The notes: generated by a model from the sequence alone, not told the origin. Shown: positions 51,894-60,847, numbered from the stretch's first letter. The stretch: 64,000 nt of DNA from Lysobacteraceae bacterium SCN 69-320 (GCA_001725155.1 MEFP01000008.1:186001-250000), one strand, 5' to 3'. Made by a program: numbers and translations.

Positions 51894-52473
51894 CCGGGGT
51901 CCGGCCGTGCGCCGGGCGCAGCACGCGTCGGCTCCGCCGGTCGTCCCGGACGGCGGCAACTGCAAACAAATGTGACTGGCATGGCGCGCCGGGTAGGGGG
52001 CGGCTAGTCTTGCGCGTCCCTTGCGGCCGGCGATTCGTCGCGGCCGCCCGATTACCAGGGGGAGCAGGCGCAGTCCGAGAGCTGCGCATGGGCCCGGACA
52101 CGGCGACCAGGACGGTTGCCGTGTCGCTTCCACTGCGGCCGCCCGCCTCGCGCGGCATTTCCTTTCTGCATTTTCCCGCCTGCGCCGGCCCGCGACAGTT
52201 CTGTCCGGCAGCGCCGATTGCGTCACGACATGTCCGCTGCCGCCTGAGTAAGGTGCGCGCACTCTTGCCTGTTTCTTCACGGCTCGCCTGCCTTGCCGCC
52301 GATCGCGCGGGCGCCGGTTCCGCGCAGTACCGCTGCCTGAGGGCGGCGGCGTCGTGTCGTCGGCGTGCCGCCGCGCTTCGCGCGCGCCGTCGTCGGCGTG
52401 ACACCCGGCTGCAACAGCCGGTCGCTATACCTTCGCGATTTCGCGCCATCCGGCGCTTTGGGGAGGAAGCAAC
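51894..52473. other. 580-bp intergenic region, no gene seen
   Basis: No gene with recognisable product is seen here. It should hold the promoter of the secreted PHP-type gene. An AT-richer patch at about 51960-51980 (AACTGCAAACAAATGTGACT) is the only obvious compositional feature. GAGGAAG at 52462-52468 is a good ribosome site for the next gene. Confidence 0.4.
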
Positions 52474-54936
52474 ATGGGCAAGAACAAGCGTTCCGGGGCG
52501 GGGGCCCTGAGCGCGGCGTTCGGCTTGCTGTCGATCGCTGCAGTCAGCATCAGTGCCGGGGCGGCCAGCCCCGACCATCACGAATTCGAGGCCATGCTGG
52601 AAGCGCCGTACCGCGGCGAGAGCGGCGACGCACGCGAGTTCGTCCTGCATTTCAGCTATCCGGACGCGACCGATCCGGCCACCGTGGCCTGGCGTCTGCG
52701 CATCGAGGACGAAAGCGGCCGCGTCGTGCAGTCCTGGTACGGCGAGGCGCCGTTCTACGGCAAGCCGGTCGACGTGCGCGTGCCCTGGGACGGCCGCGAT
52801 GCGGCGCGCCGCGCGCCGGCCGCCGGCCACTACCGCGTGATCCTGCGGGCCGTCAGCGGCGAGCCGTTGCTGCTGCGCACCCTGCCGGGCGATCTGCCGC
52901 AGCGCGTCGAGCAGGCGCTGGCCGTAGCCGGCCATGCGATCGAGCAGCAGTGGGACATCGAGCTCGGCGCGCCGGCGCGGCCGGTCATGCCGGAGTTTTC
53001 CGGCCTGGCCGTCGGCGCCGCCGGCGAGATCGCCAAGAGCACGCCGGCAACCGGCGCGCTGCCGTACACGGTCTATTTCGGCAACCTGCACAGCCAGACC
53101 AACGATTCCGACGGCGGCGGCGCGGTCACCTCGTGCTCGTCGTCGCAGCCGGCGCAAAGTGGCCAGTACGGCCCGGCCGACGCGTTTCCGTATGCGCGCA
53201 ACCGCGGTCTGGATTTCCTGATGACCTCGGAGCACAACCACTATTTCGACGGTTCCTCGTCGACGAACGCCTCGGCGAGTCCGACCGTCGCGCACAACCG
53301 CTATGCGGCCGGGCGCAGCGCCGCGAGCAGTTTCAATGCGGCCAATCCGGGCTTTCTCGCGCTCTACGGCATGGAGTGGGGCGTGATCTCCGGCGGCGGC
53401 CATCTGAACATCGTCAACGGCAACCTGCTCGCGAACTGGGAAACCAACGGCTCGGGCCAGCTGATCGGCGATCTTTCCACGCCCAAGAGCGACTATGCGG
53501 CCTTGTACACGGCCATGCGCAGCCGCGGCTGGATAGGCCAGTTCAATCATCCGGACACGGCCGACCAGTTCCCGGTCGGCGGCACCGTCATGGGCTACAG
53601 CGCCGACGGCGACGAAGTCATGGTCGCCGCGGAAATCCTCAACACCTCGGCGTTCTCGTCCAATACCACCGAAACCGAAACCGGCCGCAGCACCTACGAG
53701 GGCGCGTTCAACAAGCTGCTGGAGCGCGGCTTCCACGTCGCGCCGACCAGCAACCAGGACAACCACTGCGCGAACTGGGGCGCCTCGTACACGAACCGCA
53801 CCGGCGTGCTGCTGCCGACCGGCGCGGCGCTGAACGAAGCGAGCTTCGTCGCTGCACTGAAGGCGCGCCGCGTGTTCGCGACGATGGACAAGAACTCGCA
53901 GCTGATCCTGACCGCGAACGGCCGCCTCATGGGCGAGCGTTTCGACAATGCCGGCAGCCTGAACCTCGTCGCGAACTTCGCCAGCAGCGCCGGCCGCACG
54001 GCGTCGCAGGTGCGCATCTACGAGGGTGTGCCGGGCCGCAACGGTGCGGTGACGCAGCTCGCGACGACGGCCACCGTCACGATCACGCCGGCCGCCGGCG
54101 CGCATTTCTACTACGCCAAGGTGACCCAGGACGACGGCAAGATCCTCTGGTCCGCGCCGGTCTGGGTGAACCAGGGCAGCGGCGGCGGCGACACGACGCG
54201 GCCGACGGCCAGCGCCACGGTGGCCGGCAGCAGCGGCACGATCACCTTGAATGCAACGGCCTCGGACAACGTCGGCGTCACGCGCGTGGACTTCCTCGTC
54301 GACGGCGCGCTCAAGGGCAGCGACAGCAGCGCGCCGTATGCGCTGAGCCTGGATTCCACAGGCCTGGGCAACGGCTCGCACAGCCTCGTCGCGCGCGCGT
54401 TCGACGCGGCCGGCAACAGCGGCGATTCGGCGGCCGTGAGCTTCAGCGTCAGCAACAGCGTCGTCACGCCGGTGCAGCGCATCGTCAACGGCGGCTTCGA
54501 ATCGGGCAGCAGCTCGTGGACGGCGACGTCGGGCGTCATCACCAGCTCGACCGGCGCCGCGGCGCACGGCGGCAGCTGGAAGGCCTGGCTCAACGGCTAC
54601 GGCAGCGCGCATACCGACACGCTGTACCAGACCGTCGCGATCCCGGCCGCGGCGACCCAGGCCAGCCTGTCGTTCTGGCTCGACGTGGTCACCGACGAGA
54701 CCTCGACCACGCAGGCCTGGGACACGCTGACCGTGCAGCTGCGCAACAGCAGCGATGCGGTCGTCGCGACCCTGGCGACCTATTCCAACCTGCAGGGGCC
54801 CGGCGGCTACAGCCAGAAGACCTTCGACCTCGGCGCCTACAAGGGGCAGACCTTGCGCGTCTATTTCAAGGGCGTGGAAGGAACCCAGACGGCGACCTCG
54901 TTCCTGATCGACGACGTCAGCCTGCTGACGCAGTGA
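52474..54936 (+). CDS. Secreted PHP-domain (CehA/McbA-like) protein with Ig-like and C-terminal binding domain
   Basis: An 820-residue exported multidomain protein. The signal peptide is about residues 1-31 (SISAGA-AS). Residues about 35-160 form a beta-rich domain. The PHP phosphoesterase-like core has YFGNLHSQTNDSDGGG near residue 205, LDFLMTSEHNHYFDG, LYGMEWGVISGGGHLNIVNG and WIGQFNHPDT, matching the metal motifs of the CehA/DUF3604 group. Near residues 575-665 an Ig-like repeat appears (ITLNATASDNVGVTRVDFLV, DAAGNSGDSAAVSFSVSNS). The end is a galactose-binding-like domain opening IVNGGFESGSSSWTAT. It probably hydrolyses phosphoesters outside the cell. Substrate unknown. Confidence 0.8.
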   Translation: MGKNKRSGAGALSAAFGLLSIAAVSISAGAASPDHHEFEAMLEAPYRGESGDAREFVLHFSYPDATDPATVAWRLRIEDESGRVVQSWYGEAPFYGKPVDVRVPWDGRDAARRAPAAGHYRVILRAVSGEPLLLRTLPGDLPQRVEQALAVAGHAIEQQWDIELGAPARPVMPEFSGLAVGAAGEIAKSTPATGALPYTVYFGNLHSQTNDSDGGGAVTSCSSSQPAQSGQYGPADAFPYARNRGLDFLMTSEHNHYFDGSSSTNASASPTVAHNRYAAGRSAASSFNAANPGFLALYGMEWGVISGGGHLNIVNGNLLANWETNGSGQLIGDLSTPKSDYAALYTAMRSRGWIGQFNHPDTADQFPVGGTVMGYSADGDEVMVAAEILNTSAFSSNTTETETGRSTYEGAFNKLLERGFHVAPTSNQDNHCANWGASYTNRTGVLLPTGAALNEASFVAALKARRVFATMDKNSQLILTANGRLMGERFDNAGSLNLVANFASSAGRTASQVRIYEGVPGRNGAVTQLATTATVTITPAAGAHFYYAKVTQDDGKILWSAPVWVNQGSGGGDTTRPTASATVAGSSGTITLNATASDNVGVTRVDFLVDGALKGSDSSAPYALSLDSTGLGNGSHSLVARAFDAAGNSGDSAAVSFSVSNSVVTPVQRIVNGGFESGSSSWTATSGVITSSTGAAAHGGSWKAWLNGYGSAHTDTLYQTVAIPAAATQASLSFWLDVVTDETSTTQAWDTLTVQLRNSSDAVVATLATYSNLQGPGGYSQKTFDLGAYKGQTLRVYFKGVEGTQTATSFLIDDVSLLTQ

Positions 54937-54942
54937 CGGCTG

Positions 54943-54976
54943 CGGAGGAAAGGTGCTTTGCGCCTTTCCTCCGTTG
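54943..54976 (+). terminator. Terminator-like hairpin after the PHP-type gene
   Basis: CGGAGGAAAGG at 54943-54953 pairs perfectly with CCTTTCCTCCG at 54963-54973 around GTGCTTTGC-type loop bases. Only TTG-T follows, so the U-run is short. It lies 6 bp after the stop. Confidence 0.7.
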
Positions 54977-55188
54977 TCCTGCGGGTTGCGAGAGGGGCGC
55001 GCGCTGCCGGTTGCCGGCAGACCTCGAGGCGGCGGCTAAAAGCGCAGAAGCGCGGACGAAAAGATCATTCGGCGCGCGCCGAATTCGCCGGATGAATCGG
55101 CGCACTACGGAAGCGCGATTGCCGCTTGCTGGTTGTCCGTAGTGGACGCTAGTCTGCGCGCGGCATTACGCCAAACAGGGGAACTCTG

Positions 55189-55509
55189 ATGCGCAAGACA
55201 CTTATCGCCGCTGCCGCGGCGCTGGCTCTGTGTTCGTCCGTCGCCAGTGCGCGAGACGTCGGCTTCTCGGTCGTGAACAAGACCGGCGGCACGATGAAGG
55301 CGTTGTACGGCGGTCCGTCGTCCAGCGGCGAGTGGGGCAGCAACATCCTGCAGGGTTCGATTCCGTCCGGCGGCACCTTGGAAGTCACGATCTCCGGCAC
55401 GTCGACCTGCAAATACGACTTCCGCTATGAAGTCGCCGGCCATGAACCGCTGGAAGAATACGGCGTCGATATCTGCGCGATCGACGGCGAGGAGTTCGTG
55501 ATCGAATAA
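55189..55509 (+). CDS. Small exported protein of unknown function
   Basis: A 106-residue protein. The signal peptide MRKTLIAAAAALALCSSVAS ends near Ala21, followed by RDVGFSVVNKTGGTMKALYG and GGPSSSGEWGSNILQGSIPS, then TCKYDFRYEVAG and VDICAIDGEEF. The N-x-T-G...LY...W-G...L pattern with two Cys recurs in small periplasmic proteins of many proteobacteria, but I know no function. GGGGAACT precedes the start. A strong terminator lies 27 bp after the stop, so it is probably a monocistronic gene. Confidence 0.8.
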   Translation: MRKTLIAAAAALALCSSVASARDVGFSVVNKTGGTMKALYGGPSSSGEWGSNILQGSIPSGGTLEVTISGTSTCKYDFRYEVAGHEPLEEYGVDICAIDGEEFVIE

Positions 55510-55536
55510 GTTCGCCTCCGTCGTGCGACACGCAAG

Positions 55537-55562
55537 CGCCCCGGCACTGCCGGGGCGTTTTT
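55537..55562 (+). terminator. Rho-independent terminator of the small exported-protein gene
   Basis: CGCCCCGGC at 55537-55545, loop ACT, then GCCGGGGCG at 55549-55557 followed by TTTTT. A perfect 9-bp GC-rich stem with a U-run. Confidence 0.93.
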
Positions 55563-55686
55563 CGTTCGACGGCAGGCGTAGATCGGCATCGTCACGGGCC
55601 ACTGGGCGACCGGCCCGGACAATCATCCGTGTCAAACGGCGGCGCCCGCTGCCGATACCGTCAGCCGTCCGCGTGCATTCGCGAGA

Positions 55687-56670
55687 CTACGGCGACCAGC
55701 GCTCCGCCGCGGCGCGCTGCTCGGCGCTGAGCTCGGTGCTCATGCGGTTGAGCAGCGCACGCGCGCGGTTGGCCTGCTCCGGATCCGGCTGGCTGCGCAG
55801 GAAGACGCTGAGCCAGCGGTAGGCCTGCAGCGGATCGTTCTGTATCGCCGCGGCGAGCAGGCCGTGCGAGCCGACCGCGTCGAGTTCGTGCGAGCGGTCG
55901 ATCGCATAGGCCACGCCCAGCGCATAGGCCGCTTCGGCGTCGCCGCCGACGGCGCGTTCGTAGACCAGTGCCGGCGCGCGGCGCGCCCAGTCCAGCGCCT
56001 GTTCCGTGTCGCGGCTGTAGCCCGGTGAAAACGGCGGTTCGTCGATGAAGCGCCAGAAATCCTTGTCGCTGCCGAGGCGCGCGGCGATCTCGGCCAGGGC
56101 GTAGCGCAATTGCGGCGGCTGCGGCGCATAGCCGCGACATTCCTCGAGCAGGCGCTGCTGCGCCGCGCCGAGCCGCCGGCGGCGTTCGGCTTCGTCGCCG
56201 GACGTCGCGGCCGCGAGCACGTCGGGATCCAGCGCCGCGAGCCGCGAGCGGCTGCCGAAGGTGGCGCGCAGGAAACCGGGTGTCGGCAGACTCGCGCCGG
56301 CGTCGGGTGTCAGCGGCATCATCGCGAAGCAGCGCGCATCACGCTGCAGCCATTCCTTCGCCGCGGCCACGTCGCCGTTCTCCGCGCGTTCGCGCAGGCT
56401 GTCGAGCAGCGGCGACCAGGATGCCGCGACCGACGCCGGCGGCGGCAGTCCGGCCGCACGCGCGCGCAGCGGGTGCGCCGCGGCGTTCGGATCGGCGCTG
56501 CGCCGCGGCGTGCGCGATGCGGCACTGGTGCGTGCGGCGCTGGCGTCGGCCGCGGCGACGGCGGCCGTGCCGTTGGCGGCATCTGCAGGCGGCGGCTCGC
56601 GATAGCGCGTATAGCCATAGCCGCAGGCGAGGCCGAGTACGGCGGCGATCAGGGCAGGCCAGCGGCGCAT
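55687..56670 (-). CDS. Membrane-anchored Sel1/TPR-like protein of unknown function (second of a pair)
   Basis: A 327-residue protein with one N-terminal hydrophobic helix (WPALIAAVLGLACGYGY), then a Ser/Ala/Pro-rich linker. The body is helical with Sel1-like units: LRERAENGDVAAAKEWLQRD, then VYERAVGGDAEAAYALGVAY and AAAIQNDPLQAYRWLSVFLR. Its start overlaps the stop of the upstream paralog (TGATG), so both are translated together. The mature part probably lies in the periplasm as a protein-interaction scaffold. Function unknown. Confidence 0.65.
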   Translation of the reverse strand: MRRWPALIAAVLGLACGYGYTRYREPPPADAANGTAAVAAADASAARTSAASRTPRRSADPNAAAHPLRARAAGLPPPASVAASWSPLLDSLRERAENGDVAAAKEWLQRDARCFAMMPLTPDAGASLPTPGFLRATFGSRSRLAALDPDVLAAATSGDEAERRRRLGAAQQRLLEECRGYAPQPPQLRYALAEIAARLGSDKDFWRFIDEPPFSPGYSRDTEQALDWARRAPALVYERAVGGDAEAAYALGVAYAIDRSHELDAVGSHGLLAAAIQNDPLQAYRWLSVFLRSQPDPEQANRARALLNRMSTELSAEQRAAAERWSP

Positions 56671-57722
56671 CAGCGGGCTCCCGCGCGGCGCACGTTGCCG
56701 CAAAGCGAGTTGTCGGGCGCCGGGCCGGTGGCCGGCGCCTGGAAGCGGATGCGGCTGCGCGCCGCTGCAGCCCAGGCATTCGCCTGCACGATCTGCTCGC
56801 TGCTCAGCCGCGTGGCCTGGCCGCGCAGGGTTTCCGCCCAGCGCGAGCTCAGCGCCGGCGGCAGCGTCTGCTGCGCGACGAGGCCGTAGGCATAGGCCCA
56901 ATACGGATCTTCGCCGAGGCGGCCGCTCCAGGGGCGCGGGTCGCGCGGCTGCCAGGCGGTATACATGTTCGACAGTACAGCGGCGGCTTCGGGCAGGCCG
57001 CCTTCGAACGCCTCGCGCACCAGACCGGCCGACTCGCCGTTCCAGCGCTCGGCCCAGTCCACCCATTGCGGCGAGAGTACGTCGCGGTTCCATTCGTTCG
57101 GCGCGATCGCGTAACAGAGCTTGGCTTCCAGGTCGCCAGCGATCGCGGCCTGGCGTATCCATTCCGCGGACTTGCTGATCTTCGCCGGGTCGACGCCGGC
57201 GCAGCGCTTTTCGGCCTCGACGGCGTTGGCGACGAAGTGTTCGGCGGCCTGCAGGCGGCGGTCGGCAAAGTCGTCGCCGGCCGGGGCGGCGGCATTGGCG
57301 GCGCTCGCGTCGGGCGGCGGTCGGCGGCCCGGCCCGCGGCGGTCCGGATCGAGCAGGCGCTCAGCCATGTCGAGCTGGCGCTCGCGCGTCGCACATTCGT
57401 AGAGGTCGTCGGCGAGCCGGCGCGCGGCAGCGGCATCGCCGGCAGTCGCGCGCGCAGCCAGTTCATCGTAGTAGCCGGCGATCGGCTGCGCGCGCGGCGG
57501 CAGTGGTGCTGCGGCCGGCCGCGGCGTCGCGGCGGCTGCCGGCGTCGTGTTGACCGGTGGCGGTGCGGCGGCCGGCGCGTCGGGGTCGGTTCCGACCGGT
57601 GCGACGGCGGCTTCGGTCGCGCCGGATCCGGCGGTCTGGCGCGCGAGCAGATGGCCGCCGCCGATGCCGGCGGCGAAACAGAGCGCGAGCAGCCAGACGC
57701 CGCGCTGTCCGGATGAGGTCAT
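56670..57722 (-). CDS. Membrane-anchored Sel1/TPR-like protein of unknown function (first of a pair)
   Basis: A 350-residue relative of the gene after it. The N-terminus MTSSGQRGVWLLALCFAAGI is a signal-anchor, followed by an Ala/Pro-rich linker to about residue 80. Helical Sel1-like units are seen in ELAARATAGDAAAARRLADD, RQAAIAGDLEAKLCYAIA and REAFEGGLPEAAAVLSNMYT. Several Cys may pair. The start at 57722 is preceded by GGAAGG; an in-frame ATG at 57743 is possible. A degenerate third copy lies on the same strand near 59004-59696. Function unknown. Confidence 0.65.
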   Translation of the reverse strand: MTSSGQRGVWLLALCFAAGIGGGHLLARQTAGSGATEAAVAPVGTDPDAPAAAPPPVNTTPAAAATPRPAAAPLPPRAQPIAGYYDELAARATAGDAAAARRLADDLYECATRERQLDMAERLLDPDRRGPGRRPPPDASAANAAAPAGDDFADRRLQAAEHFVANAVEAEKRCAGVDPAKISKSAEWIRQAAIAGDLEAKLCYAIAPNEWNRDVLSPQWVDWAERWNGESAGLVREAFEGGLPEAAAVLSNMYTAWQPRDPRPWSGRLGEDPYWAYAYGLVAQQTLPPALSSRWAETLRGQATRLSSEQIVQANAWAAAARSRIRFQAPATGPAPDNSLCGNVRRAGAR

Positions 57723-57960
57723 GCGAAGATTCCCGCCTTCCATCCCGCCGATCATGCCAATCGCGCAGACGGCTGGCGAGGCGGCGCGCTGCGCGGTGGT
57801 CGGACTGCGCGCAGCGGGCCAAGTTCGGCAGCGCGACGGAATGCGGCCGCGTCTGCTGTTGCGATTCTGCGCCGTTGCGCGGCGGCCCCCTGTCGATGCG
57901 GCTTGCAATCGCGACGGCGGCCCCGATCGTGCGGCTTCGCTCAACTTTCGGGAGGTATCC

Positions 57961-58791
57961 ATGCAACTGCTGCGTCTGGCGGCGTTCGCCGACGGCGATG
58001 AAGGCGGCAATCCGGCCGGTGTCTGGCTCGGCGACAGCCTGCCCACCGCGGCCGAAATGCGAAAGATCGCCGCCGAGGTCGGTTTTTCGGAAACCGTGTT
58101 CGCCGCACCGCAGGAGCCGGGCTGGCGCGTGCGCTATTTCTCGCCGCAGACCGAAGTGCCGTTCTGCGGGCATGCGACGATCGCGCTCGGCGCCGCGCTG
58201 GCCGCGCGTTCCGGCGACGGCGAGCGGACCCTGCGCTTGAACGACTCTGCGATCACGGTCAGCGGGCGCCGCGACGGCGATGGTTACGCCGCGACCTTGC
58301 GCTCGCCGGCCACGCGCAGCGGCGCCGTCGATGCGGCCCTGCGCGAGCGTGCCCTCGCGCTGTTCGGCTTGAGCGAGGATGAGCTCGATCCGCGCCTGGC
58401 GCCGGCGCAGATCCACGCCGGCGCCGATCATCTGCTGCTCGCGTTGCGCTCGCGCGAACGCCTCGCCGCAATGCGCTACGACTTCGACGCGGGCTGCCGC
58501 CTGATGCGCGATGCCGGCTGGATCACGCTGGCGCTGGTCTGGGCCGAATCCGCGCAGCGTTTCCACGCCCGCAATGCGTTCGCCGTCGGCGGCGTCTACG
58601 AGGATCCGGCCACCGGTGCCGCCGCTGCCGCGCTGGCCGGCCGCCTGCGCGACGTGGGCTGGCCGCATGGCGGCCGCGTGACCATCGTGCAGGGCGAGGA
58701 CATGGGCGCGCGCTCGCTGCTGCAGGTCGCGATCGGCGCCGAGCCCGGCAGTCCGGTGGAGGTTTCCGGCCGCGCGCGTTTCCTGGCCTAG
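57961..58791 (+). CDS. PhzF family isomerase/epimerase
   Basis: A 276-residue protein of the diaminopimelate-epimerase-like fold. GGNPAGVWLGDSLPTAAEMR near residue 15 and AEVGFSETVFA carry the conserved NPA and the catalytic-type Glu44. FSPQTEVPFCGHATIALGAA is the PhzF signature 'CGHAT'. The second half repeats the fold, with VYEDPATGAAAAALAG as the matching 'DPATG' motif. GGGAGGT precedes the ATG. It is not in a phenazine cluster, so it belongs to the YddE-like members of unknown substrate. It lies between the Sel1-like pair and the degenerate paralog, on the opposite strand. Confidence 0.9.
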   Translation: MQLLRLAAFADGDEGGNPAGVWLGDSLPTAAEMRKIAAEVGFSETVFAAPQEPGWRVRYFSPQTEVPFCGHATIALGAALAARSGDGERTLRLNDSAITVSGRRDGDGYAATLRSPATRSGAVDAALRERALALFGLSEDELDPRLAPAQIHAGADHLLLALRSRERLAAMRYDFDAGCRLMRDAGWITLALVWAESAQRFHARNAFAVGGVYEDPATGAAAAALAGRLRDVGWPHGGRVTIVQGEDMGARSLLQVAIGAEPGSPVEVSGRARFLA

Positions 58792-59003
58792 CGGCGGCCT
58801 GGTGTCCTGCCGGGCGATCCCGGCATGGGCGCGGAAGTCGATGGCGCAAGCGATGGACTGCGCAGCATGCGGACTTCGCCGGCGCCGTCCGATCGGAAAG
58901 CGCACAGGCGCCCGTTTTCCCGGCAGCCGGGCAGTCGCCGGGCAGATTGCGGCATGCAATACAGTTCCACAAAGTCATCAATTGGCGGGCGGGGCGGGCA
59001 TGA

Positions 59004-59696
59004 TCAACGTCGTCGTCGATCTTTCGCATCGCAACTGTGAGCATGGACTTCACCGCGCTGCGCGGTTCCGGCATCGTCGGCGTGCTGCACGGGCACACGC
59101 TGGGCGCGGACTGTTCGTCGCCGAGGCGGCCAGTCCACAGATAGTCGCTGCTCGCCCGCGTCTGGATGTCCGGCGCTTGGGCCGGCTGATACTGGCAGAC
59201 GGCACGGCAGCGGCTTCCGGAAAGCCCGCAGTAAACGCGCGGCGCGCGGCAAAGGAGCGGCGTTCGCAGGCCTCGTCCAGCAGATTTCGCCAGCCCGGAC
59301 GGACGGCGCGCTTCGTCGGCCCGGGCCGCGGCGCCCGCGCAGCGCACCGCGTTGCGGTGGTCCTGCTGCAGACGCTGTCCGGCGCTGTCGAGCCGTTGCT
59401 GGCGGTAGTCCTGCAGCAGCGTTTCGGTCGAGATCGTTGCGGATCGACTCGCGTCCGGTAGCGAGCAGACCGCAGGTGCGCCGGTCGCCGGCGAGGCGGC
59501 GCGGCGCAGCCAGGTCGCCGGCTTCGGCGCGTGTGCTGAGTTCGGCGCAGTGCTCGGCAACCGGCGCATCGGTCGACGGCGGCGCCTGCAGTTCGGGGCC
59601 GGGCATGGCGGTGACCGGTGTTGCGGCGGCGGGTGGTGCGCAGGCCCGTGGTTCCGCGGTCGCCCGCGCAGCAGCCCACAGCAGCGGCGACGGCAT
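59004..59696 (-). pseudogene. Frameshifted remnant of a Sel1-like paralog
   Basis: Pieces resembling the 56670-57722 protein occur in order in different reverse frames. STRAEAGDLAAPRRLAGD (about 59500-59560) matches ARATAGDAAAARRLADD. QRLDSAGQRLQQDHRNAVRC (about 59340-59400, next frame) resembles the ADRRLQAAEHFVANAVEAEK region. RRAFTAGFPEAAAV (about 59200-59240, third frame) matches REAFEGGLPEAAAV. WTGRLGDEQ (about 59110-59140) matches WSGRLGEDP, including identical DNA GGCCGCCTCGGCGA. At least three frame changes are needed, so the gene looks dead. Boundaries are approximate. One long frame stays open here but turns Arg/Pro-rich after the first shift. Confidence 0.65.
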
Positions 59697-59834
59697 GCCC
59701 GCGGCATGGCCGGGCCCGCCGCGACCCTGGGCGCGACGGGCACGAGCAGCTGGAAACGTGGGGAACCGACATTGCACCCGTAGGAGGATCGCGACAGCCT
59801 GATGCAGCAATGCACAGGTCGGCGATTCCGCAGC

Positions 59835-59863
59835 TTGACACTCAAATGCGAATCATTATCATC
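59835..59863 (+). promoter_or_regulatory. hemP promoter with Fur box
   Basis: TTGACA at 59835-59840 and TATCAT at 59857-59862, spaced by 16 bp, form a good sigma-70 promoter. AATGCGAATCATTATCATCT starting at 59845 overlaps the spacer and -10 and matches the usual Fur box (repeats of NAT(A/T)AT-type hexamers, with the core ATCATTATCAT). Iron-replete Fur should therefore block this promoter, which lies 30 bp before hemP. Confidence 0.85.
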
Positions 59864-59892
59864 TCGACACCACCCGGAACCCGGAGCCAGCC

Positions 59893-60096
59893 ATGTCGGT
59901 GATGACGTCCACTCTTGCACTTCAGGCCAATGGCAGCGCGCCGGCGAAACCGCCTGCGGCAGGCGCTGCGCCGGCCCAGCGCCGGGTCGATTCGCGTCTG
60001 CTGCTGCGCGAATCGCGCGAACTGGTGATCGAACACCTGGGGCAGGAATATCGCCTGCGCCGCACACGCAACGACAAGCTCATCCTGACCAAATGA
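59893..60096 (+). CDS. hemP: Hemin uptake protein HemP
   Basis: A 67-residue protein ending in the HemP family core: RRVDSRLLLRESRELVIEHL followed by GQEYRLRRTRNDKLILTK, which corresponds to 'S..LF.g...l.I.H.g..Y.LR.T..gKLILTK'. The first 30 residues are an Ala/Pro-rich variable extension. HemP/HmuP proteins are small, cytoplasmic and needed for expression of heme receptors in some proteobacteria, probably as DNA-binding activators. A Fur box overlaps its promoter. No TonB-dependent receptor gene is adjacent in the window. Confidence 0.93.
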   Translation: MSVMTSTLALQANGSAPAKPPAAGAAPAQRRVDSRLLLRESRELVIEHLGQEYRLRRTRNDKLILTK

Positions 60097-60259
60097 CGCG
60101 GCTGCCGCGCCGCCTCGTGCCGGCGCGGTCCGCGTAGCAACGTCCACGTCAGAGCAGCCAGCCCCGGCCGACCGCCATCCCGGCCCCTTGCCAGCCAGCT
60201 CCGTGCTTCGCGCGGCGTCGCCTGCGGCGCCACGCCCGCCCATCCCGTTCGAGGCTCGC

Positions 60260-60847
60260 ATGTACAAGCTGCCCTTTCTGCGCGCAGCCGTTCCGGCGCG
60301 CGCCGCTGCCGAGCGCGGCGACACGGTTGTCGTTGCCGATACGGCGCTGCTGCTGCAGGCCATCGCGCTGCCGGCGACGGCGCCGCTCGCTGCGCTGGCG
60401 CGCCGCTGGCACACCCTGGGGCCGGTATTGTGGCTATGGCGCGCCGCGCCGGGCCATGCGGCCGATCTCGGCACGGTCGCCGGCTGGAACTGCATCCATC
60501 GCATAGAGCCCGACGGCATCTGCGAAGCCCTGCGCTTCTACCGCGGCGACGGCCGCGAGCTGGCGCGCCTGCATCTGCTGCCCGACAGCGACTACCTGGC
60601 CTGGGAGCAGCTGCTGCACTGCGTGCCCTGCGGTACGACCGAGCCTCCGCGCGGCCTGCATCAGCGCCTGCGTGAGGCGGCCTGGTCGCGCGCCGGCCAT
60701 CCCTGGCAGGGCACCGTCGTGCGCTTCTGCCGCGACATTGATACGGGCCGCGACTGGCTGCTGGCCGAAGCGGTCGGCACGGTCTCGGCCACCGGCCGGC
60801 GGCGTGCGCTCGACATCTGCGCCGGACTGGACGCGGATCTGCGCTGA
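60260..60847 (+). CDS. Possible HemS/ChuX-like heme-utilisation protein
   Basis: A 195-residue protein, 163 bp after hemP on the same strand and probably iron-controlled with it. It lacks a signal peptide. IEPDGICEALRFYRGDGREL and ARLHLLPDSDYLAWEQLLHC near residues 85-120 resemble the strand-helix repeat of HemS/ChuX proteins ('SLxFFDxxGxAVxKVYxxxxSDxxAWExL'). Only one such unit is visible, so it is half the size of HemS. HCVPCG contains a CxxC-like pair and further Cys occur near VRFCRD and LDICAG. Assignment is tentative; it is at least a hemP-linked gene. Confidence 0.5.
   Translation: MYKLPFLRAAVPARAAAERGDTVVVADTALLLQAIALPATAPLAALARRWHTLGPVLWLWRAAPGHAADLGTVAGWNCIHRIEPDGICEALRFYRGDGRELARLHLLPDSDYLAWEQLLHCVPCGTTEPPRGLHQRLREAAWSRAGHPWQGTVVRFCRDIDTGRDWLLAEAVGTVSATGRRRALDICAGLDADLR

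Noticed and set aside
59004-59810. Single 268-codon reverse open frame as a real gene
   Set aside because: Only its first part resembles the Sel1-like paralogs; the matching continuation lies in other frames, so I treat the locus as a pseudogene.
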